NCBI RefSeq assembly: GCF_014646115.1
Contig: NZ_BMMV01000007.1
Location: 165,510 to 217,853 of the forward strand
DNA from: Streptomyces camponoticapitis
GTDB taxonomy: Bacteria; Actinomycetota; Actinomycetes; Streptomycetales; Streptomycetaceae
Direction: 5' to 3'
Length of the DNA: 52,344 nucleotides
This document shows, one piece after another, positions 1 through 9,247 of the stretch. The notes beneath the pieces were generated by a model, which had not been told where the DNA came from, did not search any database, and was given only the letters and a program-made list of their open reading frames with translations. Both the position numbers and the translations under genes were made by a program. Numbering within the stretch: position 1 is the first letter of the stretch; each line of letters opens with the position of its first letter.

Positions 1-23
1 CCCCCCCCCCCCCCCCCCCCCCC
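1..23. repeat. Poly-C homopolymer at the window edge
   Basis: The window opens with 23 consecutive C, followed by more C-runs (five to six C) up to about position 50. This lies just upstream of coaA. On the opposite strand the G-runs could form a G-quadruplex. A homopolymer this long is also a common place for assembly error. I see no gene in it. Confidence 0.6.
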
Positions 24-61
24 ACAACCACCCCCACCCCCCGACCCCCGACAATGGCGAC

Positions 62-1063
62 GTGATCACACCGTCTTCGCCGTCACGAAGCGTCCACCGT
101 CGGGCCGAGCACGGGCCGACCCCCTTCGTCGACCTCAGCCGCGCCGAGTGGAGCGCGCTGCGCGACAAGACCCCACTGCCGCTCACCGCCGATGAGGTCG
201 AGCGGCTGCGCGGACTCGGGGACGTCATCGATCTGGACGAGGTACGGGACGTCTATCTGCCGCTCTCCCGGCTGCTCAACCTCTACGTACAGGCCACCGG
301 CCAACTCCGCGGCGCGCTCAACACCTTCCTCCAGGACGCGGGCAACGGCCACGGCGCCCAGCGCGGCACACCCTTCGTCATAGGAGTCGCCGGAAGCGTG
401 GCCGTGGGCAAGTCGACCGTCGCCCGGCTCCTCCAGGCGCTGCTCGCCCGCTGGCCCGAACACCCGCGCGTGGAGCGCGTGACCACCGACGGGTTCCTGC
501 TGCCGATGAAGGAGCTCCGGGCGCGCGGCCTGATGTCGCGCAAGGGCTTCCCGGAGTCGTACGACCGCCGCGCCCTGACCCGCTTCGTCGCCGACATCAA
601 GGCCGGCAAGGACGAGGTGACCGCGCCCGTCTACTCGCATCTGAAGTACGACATCGTGCCGGACGAGAAGCTGACCGTACGACGCCCGGACATCCTCATC
701 GTCGAGGGCCTCAACGTCCTGCAGCCCGCCCTCCCCGGCCAGGACGGGCGTACCCGCGTCGGTCTCGCCGACTTCTTCGACTTCAGCGTGTACGTCGACG
801 CGCGCGCCGAGGACATCGAGACCTGGTATCTGAACCGTTTCCGCGAGCTGCGCCAGACGGCCTTCCAGAACCCGTCCTCGTACTTCCGCAAGTACACCCA
901 GGTCTCCGAGGAGGAGGCCCTCGACTACGCGCGCACCACCTGGCGCACCGTCAACCGGCTCAATCTGCTGGAGAACGTCGCCCCCACCCGCAGCCGTGCC
1001 ACCCTGGTCCTCCGGAAGGGTGCCGACCACAAGGTGCAGCGCCTGTCCCTCCGTAAACTCTGA
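62..1063 (+). CDS. coaA: Type I pantothenate kinase
   Basis: Phosphorylates pantothenate with ATP, the first and usually rate-controlling step of coenzyme A synthesis, in the cytosol. The 333-residue product has a P-loop at about residues 111-119 (GSVAVGKST) and the TTDGF motif at 141-145, both typical of the bacterial type I (CoaA/PanK) fold. Length fits actinobacterial CoaA. The GTG start is chosen because the N-terminus then matches the usual family start ahead of the conserved block around residues 22-75. A three-codon frame (ATG at 54, TGA at 63-65) overlaps the start codon and is probably incidental. The DUF389 gene follows 27 bp downstream on the same strand and may be co-transcribed. 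Confidence 0.95.
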   Translation: MITPSSPSRSVHRRAEHGPTPFVDLSRAEWSALRDKTPLPLTADEVERLRGLGDVIDLDEVRDVYLPLSRLLNLYVQATGQLRGALNTFLQDAGNGHGAQRGTPFVIGVAGSVAVGKSTVARLLQALLARWPEHPRVERVTTDGFLLPMKELRARGLMSRKGFPESYDRRALTRFVADIKAGKDEVTAPVYSHLKYDIVPDEKLTVRRPDILIVEGLNVLQPALPGQDGRTRVGLADFFDFSVYVDARAEDIETWYLNRFRELRQTAFQNPSSYFRKYTQVSEEEALDYARTTWRTVNRLNLLENVAPTRSRATLVLRKGADHKVQRLSLRKL

Positions 1064-1090
1064 ACTCCGAGCCAGGGTCTGAGAGCCGCC

Positions 1091-2035
1091 GTGCTGCATC
1101 TGCGCCTGATCGTCCCCGCCGGCCTGACCGACCGTGTCGTGAGCACCCTGGAGCGGACCGTCGGCACCACCCACCTGGTGGTCGTCCCGGGCGCCGCCCG
1201 TGACCCGGCGGGCGATCTCGTCCTGTGCGACGTCGCGCGCGAGGCGGGCGACGGGCTCATCGCCGAGCTGCGCGACCTCGGGCTCGACGAGAACGGCTCG
1301 ATCGCCGCCGACGACATCGGGCTGTCCCTCTCGCGGCACGCCGATCAGGCGGAGGAGGAAGCCCCGGGCGAGGGCGCGGACGCCGTCCTGTGGGAGCAAC
1401 TGGCGGACGCCACCCACGAGGAGTCCACCCTCTCGGTCACGTATCTCGCCTTCCTCACCCTCGCGACGATGATCGCCGCCTGCGGTGTGGTGCTGGACAA
1501 CGCGATCCTGATCGTCGGGGCGATGGCCGTGGGGCCCGAGTTCGGGCCGCTCGCCGGGCTCTGTACGGCGGTGGTACGGCGCTCCGCACGGCTCGCCCTG
1601 CGCTCGGCGGTCGCGCTGCTCGCGGGGTTCGCCGCCGCGATGCTGCTGACGACCGGCTTCAGCCTGCTGATGAACGCGCTCGGACTGTTCCACAAGTCGA
1701 TGCTGGAGGCGGACCGCCCGAACACGTCCTTCATCTTCAACCCGGACCTGTTCTCGCTGGTGGTCGCGGTGCTCGCCGGGGTGGCCGGCATGCTCTCGCT
1801 GACCTCGGCGAAGTCCGGCGCGCTGGTCGGCGTCGCCATCTCGGTGACCACGGTCCCCGCCGCCGCGAACGCCGCCGTGGCCCTCGGCTACGGCGATCTG
1901 AACCAGGTGTCGGGCTCCAGCGGCCAGCTCCTGATCAACCTCGGCGGCATCGTCGTGGCCGGGACGCTCACCCTGCTCGTCCAGAAGGCGCTCTGGGCCG
2001 GGGGTCGCGGGAGGCCGGCGCCCGAAAGCCGCTGA
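1091..2035 (+). CDS. DUF389 family multi-pass membrane protein
   Basis: The 314-residue product has a soluble N-terminal part of about 110 residues with a ferredoxin-like opening strand, then about six hydrophobic segments (roughly 116-132, 136-160, 171-200, 221-237, 243-266, 281-298). The conserved DUF389 core is recognisable at VLDNAILIVGAMAVGPEFGP (135-154). The biochemical role of DUF389 proteins is not established. It follows coaA by 27 bp with a GTG start, so an operon is likely, but a functional link to CoA synthesis is only inference. It converges on glmM with about 54 bp between stops. Confidence 0.85.
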   Translation: MLHLRLIVPAGLTDRVVSTLERTVGTTHLVVVPGAARDPAGDLVLCDVAREAGDGLIAELRDLGLDENGSIAADDIGLSLSRHADQAEEEAPGEGADAVLWEQLADATHEESTLSVTYLAFLTLATMIAACGVVLDNAILIVGAMAVGPEFGPLAGLCTAVVRRSARLALRSAVALLAGFAAAMLLTTGFSLLMNALGLFHKSMLEADRPNTSFIFNPDLFSLVVAVLAGVAGMLSLTSAKSGALVGVAISVTTVPAAANAAVALGYGDLNQVSGSSGQLLINLGGIVVAGTLTLLVQKALWAGGRGRPAPESR

Positions 2036-2089
2036 CCTCCCGCCGGAAGCACGGGTCCGGGAGCCCCGGCCTGATCCGAACGACAGGCC

Positions 2090-3457
2090 CTAGCCCAGCG
2101 CCGACTTCACCACGTCCGCCAACCGCCCGGCCACCGCGCGCGCCTGCTCGATGTCGGCCGCCTCCACCATCACCCGAACCAGCGGCTCCGTACCCGAGGG
2201 CCGCAGCAGCACCCGGCCCGTCGACCCGAGCTGCTCCTCGGCCTCCGACACCGCCGTCGCCAGCTCCGCCGACGTCGTGACGCGCGACTTGTCCACGTCC
2301 GGCACATTCACCAGGACCTGCGGCAGCCGCCGCATCACGCCCGCCAGGTCCGCCAGCGAACGGCCCGTGCTCGCCACGCGCGCCGCCAGCATCAGACCGG
2401 TCAGCGTGCCGTCACCGGTCGTCGCGTGGTCGAGGACGATGACGTGCCCGGACTGCTCGCCGCCGAGGGCGTAGCCGTGCTCCTTCATCGACTCCAGTAC
2501 GTAACGGTCGCCGACCGCCGTCTGTACGAGGGTGATGCCCTCACGCTCCATCGCGATCTTGAAGCCGAGGTTGGACATCACGGTCCCGACGACCGCGTCC
2601 TCGCGCAGCGTCCCCGCCTCACGCATCGCGAGGGCCAGCACCGCGAGGATCTGGTCGCCGTCGACCTCCTCGCCCGCCGCGTCCACGGCCAGGCAGCGGT
2701 CGGCGTCACCGTCGTGCGCGATGCCGAGGTCCGCGCCGTGCTCGACGACCGCGGCCTTCAGCAGGTCCAGATGGGTGGAGCCGCAGCCGTCGTTGATGTT
2801 CAGGCCGTCCGGCTCCGCGCCGATCGTGACAATCTCGGCGCCGGCGCGCGTGAACGCCTCGGGCGACACGCGGGCGGCCGCGCCGTGCGCCTCGTCCAGG
2901 ACGATCTTGAGCCCGTCGAGCCGGTTCGGCAGCACCCCGATCAGGTGCGCGATGTACTGGTCGAAGCCCTCGTCGTAGTCCCGGACCCGGCCCACGCCCG
3001 CACCGGTCGGCCGCTCCCAGGGGGCGCCCGTGCGATGCACGGTGTTCTCCAGGTACGCGGCCTCGATCCGGTCCTCCAGCTCGTCGGCCAGCTTGTGACC
3101 GCCGCGCGCGAAGAACTTGATGCCGTTGTCCGGCATGGCGTTGTGGCTCGCGGAGAGCATCACGCCGAGGTCGGCGCCCAGCGCACCGGTGAGATACGCC
3201 ACCGCGGGGGTGGGCAGCACACCGACGCGCAGGACGTCCACGCCCGCGCTCGCGAGACCCGCCACCACGGCGGCCTCCAGGAACTCACCAGAGGCACGCG
3301 GATCGCGCCCCACCACCGCGGTCGCCCGATGGCCCTCGAACGTACCCGCCTCGGCGAGTACGTGTGCCGCCGCGACCGAGAGGCCGAGCGTCAGCTCCGC
3401 CGTCAGGTCCGCGTTGGCGACACCGCGCACGCCGTCCGTGCCGAAGAGTCGTCCCAC
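2090..3457 (-). CDS. glmM: Phosphoglucosamine mutase
   Basis: Interconverts glucosamine-6-phosphate and glucosamine-1-phosphate on the route to UDP-GlcNAc and peptidoglycan. The 455-residue protein begins [12 protein letters not shown], the classic family start. It has the phosphoserine loop SASHN at about 102-106 (catalytic Ser104), the metal loop DGDADR, and the C-terminal phosphate-binding RPSGTEP. A longer upstream frame exists, but the GTG at 3457 is preceded by a good GGAGGG ribosome site, so I start there. The residue after SASHN is Ala instead of the more usual Pro. It lies downstream of rpsI, separated by about 375 bp with two hairpins, so it probably has its own promoter. Confidence 0.95.
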   Translation of the reverse strand: MGRLFGTDGVRGVANADLTAELTLGLSVAAAHVLAEAGTFEGHRATAVVGRDPRASGEFLEAAVVAGLASAGVDVLRVGVLPTPAVAYLTGALGADLGVMLSASHNAMPDNGIKFFARGGHKLADELEDRIEAAYLENTVHRTGAPWERPTGAGVGRVRDYDEGFDQYIAHLIGVLPNRLDGLKIVLDEAHGAAARVSPEAFTRAGAEIVTIGAEPDGLNINDGCGSTHLDLLKAAVVEHGADLGIAHDGDADRCLAVDAAGEEVDGDQILAVLALAMREAGTLREDAVVGTVMSNLGFKIAMEREGITLVQTAVGDRYVLESMKEHGYALGGEQSGHVIVLDHATTGDGTLTGLMLAARVASTGRSLADLAGVMRRLPQVLVNVPDVDKSRVTTSAELATAVSEAEEQLGSTGRVLLRPSGTEPLVRVMVEAADIEQARAVAGRLADVVKSALG

Positions 3458-3572
3458 AGCTGTCCCTCCGAAAATCCTCAGAAATTGCCCCGAAGAGCTC
3501 CGCCAAGATCCAAGGAGAACACGGGGATTGCCCGGCGGATCATCCAGGGGATCGGGAAGCTCGGAAAACGAA

Positions 3573-3603
3573 CGCCCCGGCAGCACGGAGTGCCGCCGGG
3601 GCG
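3573..3603 (-). terminator. GC-rich hairpin between rpsI and glmM
   Basis: A 14-bp stem with one mismatch (CGCCCCGGCAGCAC pairing with GTGCCGCCGGGGCG) and a 3-nt loop. There is no U-tract, as is usual in Streptomyces. It lies in the 375-bp gap 3458-3832, where I see no gene. Termination of rpsI transcripts is inferred. Confidence 0.6.
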
Positions 3604-3722
3604 AACATATGCCATACATACGCCGTGAAGCCGTAAGGGCCATGGCGTGGCAGAGCTTGTCGGGTGGCCTTCGATCGGAAAGCGGACGCGGTCTGGTGCG
3701 TGCGATTCCAAGGCGCCGGGGT

Positions 3723-3747
3723 GCCCTCGTAGCGGAGCTACCAGGGC
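3723..3747 (-). terminator. Hairpin 85 bp after the rpsI stop
   Basis: GCCCT-C-GTAGC pairs with GCTAC-C-AGGGC around a 3-nt loop, with one internal C-C mismatch. It lies between the rpsI stop and the hairpin at 3573-3603. The two together probably form a tandem terminator for rplM-rpsI. Confidence 0.5.
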
Positions 3748-3832
3748 ATTTCGGCATCGTGGGAAGCGTACGTGCCAGGGCGTGGACGCCCGGCCAGAGG
3801 CCACCCGACAGGCCCTGAGGCCGAGCGAGCGG

Positions 3833-4360
3833 TTAGCGCTTGCTGTACTGCGGCGCCTTGCGGGCCTTCTTGAGACCGGCCTTCTTGCGCTCGACCGCAC
3901 GGTCGTCGCGGCTCAGGAAGCCGGCCTTCTTCAGCGGGGCGCGGTTGTTGTCCACGTCCGCCTCGTTCAGCGAGCGGGCCACACCAAGGCGCAGCGCGCC
4001 GGCCTGGCCGGAGACGCCGCCACCCGAGATACGGGCGATGACGTCGTAGCGGTTGTCGAGTTCGAGCACCTTGAAGGGCTCGTTGACAGCCTGCTGGTGG
4101 ACCTTGTTCGGGAAGTAGTCCTCGAGCGAACGCCCGTTGATCTTCCACTTGCCACTGCCCGGAACGATCCGGACGCGGGCGATGGCGTTCTTACGACGTC
4201 CCAGGCCGGCGGCCGGCTGGGGGTCGCCGAAGCGGGAAGCCAGCGACTCGGAGGTGTACTCACCCTCGACGGGGGTCTCCGACTCGAAGGTCGTCACCTC
4301 GGCGAACGTCTCCTCGCCCTCGGGGGCGTCGACGGGGGTCTCTGCGGTGGTCTCGGCCAC
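3833..4360 (-). CDS. rpsI: 30S ribosomal protein S9
   Basis: Small-subunit protein whose basic C-terminal tail reaches the P-site tRNA. The 175-residue product has the S9 core and ends KAPQYSKR, matching the invariant SKR tail. Its first 45 or so residues form an acidic Glu/Thr-rich extension absent from E. coli S9 and common in Streptomyces. The GTG start has GAGGAA about 6 bp upstream. It is the second gene of the rplM-rpsI pair, 42 bp after rplM. Confidence 0.97.
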   Translation of the reverse strand: MAETTAETPVDAPEGEETFAEVTTFESETPVEGEYTSESLASRFGDPQPAAGLGRRKNAIARVRIVPGSGKWKINGRSLEDYFPNKVHQQAVNEPFKVLELDNRYDVIARISGGGVSGQAGALRLGVARSLNEADVDNNRAPLKKAGFLSRDDRAVERKKAGLKKARKAPQYSKR

Positions 4361-4402
4361 GATGTTCCTCAGATTTCTTTTCGTCTTAGGCGGTGGCCGG
4401 GA

Positions 4403-4846
4403 TTACTGCGCGACCTGGGTGATCTCGAACGGGACCGGCTGCTGGGCGGCGTGCGGGTGCTGGTCGCCCGCGTACACCTTCAGCTTCGAGAGCATCTGAC
4501 GGCCCAGGGTGTTCTTGGGAATCATGCCCTTGATGGCCTTTTCCACGGCCTTCTCGGGGCTCTTGGCGAGCAGCTCGTCGTAGCGGACGGAACGCAGACC
4601 ACCCGGGTAGCCGGAGTGGCGGTACGCCATCTTCTGGGTCTTCTTGTTGCCGGAGAGGTGGACCTTCTCGGCGTTGATGATGACGACGAAGTCGCCCATG
4701 TCCATGTGAGGGGCGTAGGTCGGCTTGTGCTTGCCCCGGAGGAGGTTCGCTGCCGTAGTCGCCAGACGGCCCAGGACGATGTCCTGCGCGTCGATGATGT
4801 GCCACTGGCGCGTGACATCGCCGGGCTTGGGGCTGTACGTACGCAC
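4403..4846 (-). CDS. rplM: 50S ribosomal protein L13
   Basis: Early-assembly large-subunit protein that binds 23S rRNA. The 147-residue length is normal. It has the L13 signature blocks [18 protein letters not shown] (about 22-39) and [16 protein letters not shown] start with a GAAGG ribosome site. It leads the two-gene rplM-rpsI operon; the promoter must lie in 4847-5087, where a 12-bp palindrome is also found. Confidence 0.97.
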   Translation of the reverse strand: MRTYSPKPGDVTRQWHIIDAQDIVLGRLATTAANLLRGKHKPTYAPHMDMGDFVVIINAEKVHLSGNKKTQKMAYRHSGYPGGLRSVRYDELLAKSPEKAVEKAIKGMIPKNTLGRQMLSKLKVYAGDQHPHAAQQPVPFEITQVAQ

Positions 4847-4982
4847 GGTCGTAGCCTTCGCTTCTTCAGTGAGTGGGTCCTGACAAGGCCACCCGGACGA
4901 TCACGACAGCCCTGGCAGACGTACGGGGACGCAACCCGTGCCTGCCGCTGGATCATCGGCCCGGTGGACCGGCGTAAGGGCC

Positions 4983-4994
4983 TCTCACGTGAGA
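4983..4994. promoter_or_regulatory. Perfect 12-bp palindrome upstream of rplM
   Basis: TCTCACGTGAGA is a perfect palindrome with an E-box-like CACGTG centre, 137 bp upstream of the rplM start and 93 bp past the stop of the ABC-F gene. It could be an operator or part of the rplM promoter. No regulator is implied by the sequence alone. Confidence 0.35.
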
Positions 4995-5087
4995 ATGAAC
5001 AAGCCAATACGCATAACGAACCAGAAGGATACCCAGGGTGCGCCGTACGGGTCAAAACGAGGCCCCCCAAGGACCCGGGCCCGGCCG

Positions 5088-6710
5088 TCAGCGCGCCCGC
5101 GCCACCCGCCGCTCGTCCCACACCGGCTCCACGCTCTCCCGCACGACCCCGTCCGACCCGAAGACCAGATAGCGGTCGAAGCTCTTCGCGAACCACCGGT
5201 CGTGCGTGACGGCGAGCACCGTCCCCTCGTACGCCTCGAGCCCGTCCTGAAGGGCTTCCGCCGACTCCAGGTCCAGGTTGTCCGTCGGCTCGTCCAGTAG
5301 CAGCGCCGTCGTCCCGCCCAGCTCCAGCAGCAGGATCTGGAAGCGCGCCTGCTGCCCGCCCGACAGCTTGTCGAACGGCTGGTCCCCCTGCCGCTCCAGC
5401 TCGTAGCGGCGCAGCACGCTCATCGCACCGCCCCGGTCCTTCGCGTGCTCGGTCCACAGGATGTCGACCAGGGTCCGCCCCAGCAGCTCCGGGTGCGCGT
5501 GCGTCTGCGCGAAGTGGCCGGGCACGACCCGCGCGCCCAGCTTCCACATCCCCGTGTGCGCGACCGACTGATCGCCGGCGAGCAGCCGCAGGAAGTGCGA
5601 CTTGCCGGAGCCGTTCGACCCGAGGACCGCGACCCGCTCGCCGTAGAAGATCTCCAGCGAGAACGGCTTCATCAGACCGGTCAGCTCCAGGTTCTCGCAG
5701 GTCACCGCCCGCACCCCGGTACGCCCGCCCTTCAGCCGCATCCGGATGTCCTGCTCGCGCGGCGGCTCCTGCGGCGGGCCGGCGTCCTCGAACTTGCGCA
5801 GCCGCGTCTGGGCGGCCCGGTAGCGCGAGGCCATGCCGTCGTTGTACTTGGCCTTCTGCCCCAGGGCCCGGACCAGCTCCTTGAGCTGGACGTGCTGCTC
5901 GTCCCAGCGCCGGCGCAGCTCCTCGAAGCGGGCGAACCGCTCCTTGCGGGCCGCGTGGTACGTACCGAAGCCGCCGCCGTGCACCCAGACGTCGGACCCG
6001 GCCGGGCCCGGCTCCACACTGACGATCCGCTGGGCGCTGCGCGCCAGCAGCTCCCGGTCGTGGGAGACGAACAGCACGGTCTTGGAGGTCTCCTTGAGCC
6101 GCTCCTCCAGCCACCGCTTCCCCGGCACGTCCAGATAGTTGTCCGGCTCGTCGAGCAGCAGGACCTCGTCGGGGCCGCGCAGCAGCGCCTCGAGCACCAG
6201 CCGTTTCTGCTCGCCGCCGCTGAGCGTCTTCAGCGCGCGCCACTGGGCCTTCTCGTACGGGACGCCGAGCGCCGCGACCGTACAGGTGTCCCACAGGGTC
6301 TCGGCCTCGTACCCCCGTACCTCCGCCCAGTCGCTGAGCGCCTGCGCGTAGCTCATCTGCGCGGCCTCGTCGTCCCGCTCCATGATGGCGTTCTCGGCGG
6401 CGTCCACGGCCCGCGCCGCGTCCCTGATACGCGGCTGGGCGACGGAGACCAGCAGGTCGCGGACGGTGCGCTCGTCCCGTACGGAGCCGACGAACTGCTC
6501 CATCACGCCGAGCCCGCCGGAGACGGTGACCGTCCCGCCGTGCGGCTGGAGGTCCCCCGCCATCAGCCGCAGCAGCGTCGTCTTCCCCGCGCCGTTGGCT
6601 CCCACGAGCGCCACGACGGCGCCTTCGCCGACCCGGAACGACGCATCGCCGAGGAGCACCCGCCCGTCCGGTAGGTAGTACTCCAGATGCGCGGCCTCAA
6701 GATGTCCCAT
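5088..6710 (-). CDS. ABC-F family ATPase (two ATP-binding cassettes, no membrane domain)
   Basis: The 540-residue protein has two nucleotide-binding domains and no transmembrane segment, as in ABC-F proteins, which act on the ribosome in translation control or antibiotic protection. Cassette 1 has Walker A GANGAGKTT (about 37-45), signature LSGGEQKR and Walker B with DEPDNYLD. Cassette 2 has GSNGSGKS, LSGGQQARF and DEPTDNLDLES. A basic linker of about 80 residues joins them. An ATG at 6719 would add three residues; neither start has a strong ribosome site, so the start is uncertain by that much. The gene diverges from the exported hypothetical gene at 6806. Whether this member protects against a drug or has a housekeeping role cannot be told from sequence. 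Confidence 0.85.
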   Translation of the reverse strand: MGHLEAAHLEYYLPDGRVLLGDASFRVGEGAVVALVGANGAGKTTLLRLMAGDLQPHGGTVTVSGGLGVMEQFVGSVRDERTVRDLLVSVAQPRIRDAARAVDAAENAIMERDDEAAQMSYAQALSDWAEVRGYEAETLWDTCTVAALGVPYEKAQWRALKTLSGGEQKRLVLEALLRGPDEVLLLDEPDNYLDVPGKRWLEERLKETSKTVLFVSHDRELLARSAQRIVSVEPGPAGSDVWVHGGGFGTYHAARKERFARFEELRRRWDEQHVQLKELVRALGQKAKYNDGMASRYRAAQTRLRKFEDAGPPQEPPREQDIRMRLKGGRTGVRAVTCENLELTGLMKPFSLEIFYGERVAVLGSNGSGKSHFLRLLAGDQSVAHTGMWKLGARVVPGHFAQTHAHPELLGRTLVDILWTEHAKDRGGAMSVLRRYELERQGDQPFDKLSGGQQARFQILLLELGGTTALLLDEPTDNLDLESAEALQDGLEAYEGTVLAVTHDRWFAKSFDRYLVFGSDGVVRESVEPVWDERRVARAR

Positions 6711-6793
6711 GCTTCGCATTGTCAGGGCCAGGACCCCACTCTCCCAACCATTTTCCCTTCCCGTACCCCGACCGAAGCACTCCCCGCGCGGTC

Positions 6794-6799
6794 TAAACT
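6794..6799 (+). promoter_or_regulatory. -10 element suggesting a leaderless transcript
   Basis: TAAACT fits the TANNNT -10 consensus and lies only 6 bp before the ATG at 6806. No ribosome site is present, so transcription probably starts at or next to the start codon. A -35 match is not obvious. Confidence 0.45.
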
Positions 6800-6805
6800 C
6801 CCGCC

Positions 6806-7690
6806 ATGAGCTTTGGTCAAGGGGGGCCCTACGGACCGCCCCCACAAGGGCCGTACGGATCGCGTGACCCGCAGGGGCAGACGCCGGACTGGGCCGCGCT
6901 CGCCGACGCATCGGCGCAGCGGGCCCGGCGCAGGCGGTGGATGCTGATCGGCGGCGGCGCGCTCGCGTCCGCCGCCGTCGCGGCGATCGTCGCGACAGCC
7001 GTCGTGTCCACGAACGCCGACGGCGGTGACCGGGCGGGCGACAAGAACGCGAGCGACCTGCCCGCGCCGCCCGACCTGCCCAGCGAGAGCGCCGAGCCCG
7101 AGCCGTCCTTCTCGGAGGCCGTGCCGCTGCCGCCGCCGAACCCGAAGGACTTCATCTCCACCGAGGACAAGGACACGGCGCCGCTCAGCGCGGACACCCT
7201 CTTCCCCGGCTCCAAGCTGACGATGGGCGACCGCGAGTACACGAAGGGCGCGACGAACCGCACCACGAACTGCGCGGGTGCCACCCAGGACGACCTGGGC
7301 TCGATCCTCGCCTCCAACACGTGCGACCAGGTCATCCGCGCCACGTACCGCCGGGGCGACACGGCGGTGACCGTCGGCGTCGCGGTCTTCTCCACCGAGA
7401 CGCAGGCGCTGAAGGCGAAGAAGGAGGCGCGCGGCGGTCTGGCCTCGCTCTCCGGCTCGGGTGTCCCGACGTTCTGCCGGGGCGGCGCCATCTGCCGCAA
7501 GACCACCAACTCGGTGGGCCGGTACGTGTACTTCACCGTCGGCGGCTTCACCACCGGCAAGGACGTCGTGAAGACGGACAAGGACGTCTACACCACCGGT
7601 GACGACGTCGCGGAGTTCACCTTCCTCCAGATCCGCAGGCGCGGTGAGACGCAGGCGTCAGCAGCAGCCACCGCACCCGTCGACCAGTGA
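6806..7690 (+). CDS. Membrane-anchored or exported hypothetical protein
   Basis: The 294-residue product has a Gly/Pro-rich cytoplasmic start, a basic RRRR stretch at about 41-44, one transmembrane segment at about 45-67, then an acidic Pro-rich linker (70-110) and a globular extracytoplasmic domain of about 170 residues. That domain has four Cys (in TNC, NTC, FCRGG and ICRK contexts), consistent with two disulfides. I do not recognise a named family. It is probably a type II anchored surface protein. The gene converges on truA, and the two coding regions overlap by 33 bp at their 3' ends. Confidence 0.75.
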   Translation: MSFGQGGPYGPPPQGPYGSRDPQGQTPDWAALADASAQRARRRRWMLIGGGALASAAVAAIVATAVVSTNADGGDRAGDKNASDLPAPPDLPSESAEPEPSFSEAVPLPPPNPKDFISTEDKDTAPLSADTLFPGSKLTMGDREYTKGATNRTTNCAGATQDDLGSILASNTCDQVIRATYRRGDTAVTVGVAVFSTETQALKAKKEARGGLASLSGSGVPTFCRGGAICRKTTNSVGRYVYFTVGGFTTGKDVVKTDKDVYTTGDDVAEFTFLQIRRRGETQASAAATAPVDQ

Positions 7691-8557
7691 CGTAGCGCCC
7701 GTCCCGCCGGCAGCCGGCAGGGTCCGTCTGTTGCGGGCCAGCCGGTTGCGGGCGGCGAGCTGGTCGTCGGCCGGGTAGCCGACCTCCTCCAGGGTGAGTC
7801 CGTGCGGCCGTACGACATGGACGGCCGAGTCCCGCACCCCGGCGGCCAGCACCTTCGCCGGCCACTCCACGGGCCGGTGCCCGTCGCCGACGAACAGCAG
7901 CGCGCCCACCAGCGAGCGCACCATGTTGTGGCAGAAGGCGTCGGCACGCACGGTCGCGGTGACGACGCCGTGCGCGTCCCGCTCCCACTCCAGCCGCTGG
8001 AGCGTCCGGATCGTCGTCGCGCCCTCGCGCCTCTTGCAGTACGCGGCGAAGTCGTGCTCACCGAGCAGCCCCGCCGACGCGGCGTTCATCGCCTCCACGT
8101 CCAACGGCCAGTCGTGCCACAGGACATGACTGCGCAGCAGCGGGTCGACGCCGCCGGGATCGTCGGTGACGCGGTAGGCGTAGCGCCGCCAGATCGCCGA
8201 GAAACGGGCGTTGAAGCCCGCTGGGGCCTCCTCGGCCCGCCACACCCGCACATCGTGCGCCAGGCGCCCCGCGAGGCGCCGCAGCAGCCTCTCCCGGTGC
8301 TCGGCCCACAGCTCCACGGGCAGGTCGACGTGCGCGACCTGGCCGCGCGCGTGCACGCCCGCGTCCGTCCGCCCCGCGACGGTGAGCTCGTACGTCCGCG
8401 CGGACCGGGTCACCACCTTCAGCGCGTCCTCGATGTCCCCCTGGACCGTCCGCCGGGTGGCCTGTCGCGCCCAGCCGGAGAAGTCCTTCCCGTCGTAACT
8501 CAGGTCGAGCCGCACCCGTACGAAGCCGGGCGCCGCCCCCTCGATGTCCTCACTCAC
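7658..8557 (-). CDS. truA: tRNA pseudouridine(38-40) synthase
   Basis: Converts U38-U40 of the anticodon stem-loop to pseudouridine. The 299-residue protein has the TruA catalytic motif [12 protein letters not shown] with the nucleophile Asp65 and the usual two-domain layout. The last 20 or so residues are Gly/Cys-rich (ending GCGGCC) and lie in the 33-bp overlap with the convergent gene, so this tail may be a recent read-through extension. GTG start with a GAGGAG ribosome site. It follows rplQ by about 100 bp, after a strong terminator. Confidence 0.93.
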   Translation of the reverse strand: MSEDIEGAAPGFVRVRLDLSYDGKDFSGWARQATRRTVQGDIEDALKVVTRSARTYELTVAGRTDAGVHARGQVAHVDLPVELWAEHRERLLRRLAGRLAHDVRVWRAEEAPAGFNARFSAIWRRYAYRVTDDPGGVDPLLRSHVLWHDWPLDVEAMNAASAGLLGEHDFAAYCKRREGATTIRTLQRLEWERDAHGVVTATVRADAFCHNMVRSLVGALLFVGDGHRPVEWPAKVLAAGVRDSAVHVVRPHGLTLEEVGYPADDQLAARNRLARNRRTLPAAGGTGATSLVDGCGGCC

Positions 8558-8600
8558 CCGCGGCTCCTCTCGTAAGCCTCACGAAGCCTCCCGACACGGA

Positions 8601-8632
8601 ACGGGCCCGCCCCCGTGAGGGAGCGGGCCCGT
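8601..8632 (-). terminator. Terminator after rplQ
   Basis: A perfect 10-bp stem (ACGGGCCCGC with GCGGGCCCGT), extended by an inner CCC/GGG pairing, begins about 26 bp after the rplQ stop. It marks the end of the alpha operon ahead of truA. Confidence 0.75.
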
Positions 8633-8657
8633 CCGTCGGACAGTCGTCAGAACGCGC

Positions 8658-9167
8658 TCAGGCGTCCTTGGGCTCGTCCTTGGCCTCGACCGGCTTGGCG
8701 TCCTCGACGGGAGCGTCCTCCGTGGAGTCCGCCTCCTTCTTGAGGGCGTCTTCCTTGACGGCGCGCTTCGTGGCGGCCTCGGCCTCACCGGTGGCCTTCT
8801 GCGCCACGGTCAGGGCCTCGACCAGCTCGATGACCGCCATCGGGGCGTTGTCGCCACGACGGGGACCGATCTTGGTGATGCGGGTGTAGCCACCGGGGCG
8901 GTTCTCGTACCGCGGAGCGATCTCGGTGAAGAGCGTGTGCACGATGCTCTTGTCCGTGATCGTCTGGAGAACGAGGCGACGGTTGTGGATGTCGCCCTTC
9001 TTCGCCTTGGTGACCAGACGCTCGGCGACCGGACGCAGGCGGCGGGCCTTGGCCTCGGTCGTCGTGATCTTGCCGTGCTCGAACAGCGCCTTCGCGAGGT
9101 TCGCGAGAAGCAGCCGCTCGTGCGCGGCGCTGCCGCCCAGACGGGCGCCCTTGGCGGGCTTCGGCAT
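8658..9167 (-). CDS. rplQ: 50S ribosomal protein L17
   Basis: Large-subunit protein near the exit tunnel. At 169 residues it is longer than E. coli L17 (about 127). The first 120 residues match L17 ([20 protein letters not shown] near the start), and the rest is an acidic Lys/Glu/Asp/Ala tail typical of actinobacteria. ATG start with GAAGGAG 7 bp upstream. It is the last gene of the alpha operon, 81 bp after rpoA. Confidence 0.97.
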   Translation of the reverse strand: MPKPAKGARLGGSAAHERLLLANLAKALFEHGKITTTEAKARRLRPVAERLVTKAKKGDIHNRRLVLQTITDKSIVHTLFTEIAPRYENRPGGYTRITKIGPRRGDNAPMAVIELVEALTVAQKATGEAEAATKRAVKEDALKKEADSTEDAPVEDAKPVEAKDEPKDA

Positions 9168-9247
9168 GGTGTTACTCCTTCATATCTGCACCGGCCGTAT
9201 CAGGTACCGGTGTCAGTTCCCCGCAGACGGTCGTCTGCGGAAAGGCC

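Noticed and set aside
4522..6294. 590-codon minus-strand frame spanning the ABC-F gene and rplM
   Set aside because: It runs through two real genes in another frame; composition is Ala/Arg/Gly low complexity.
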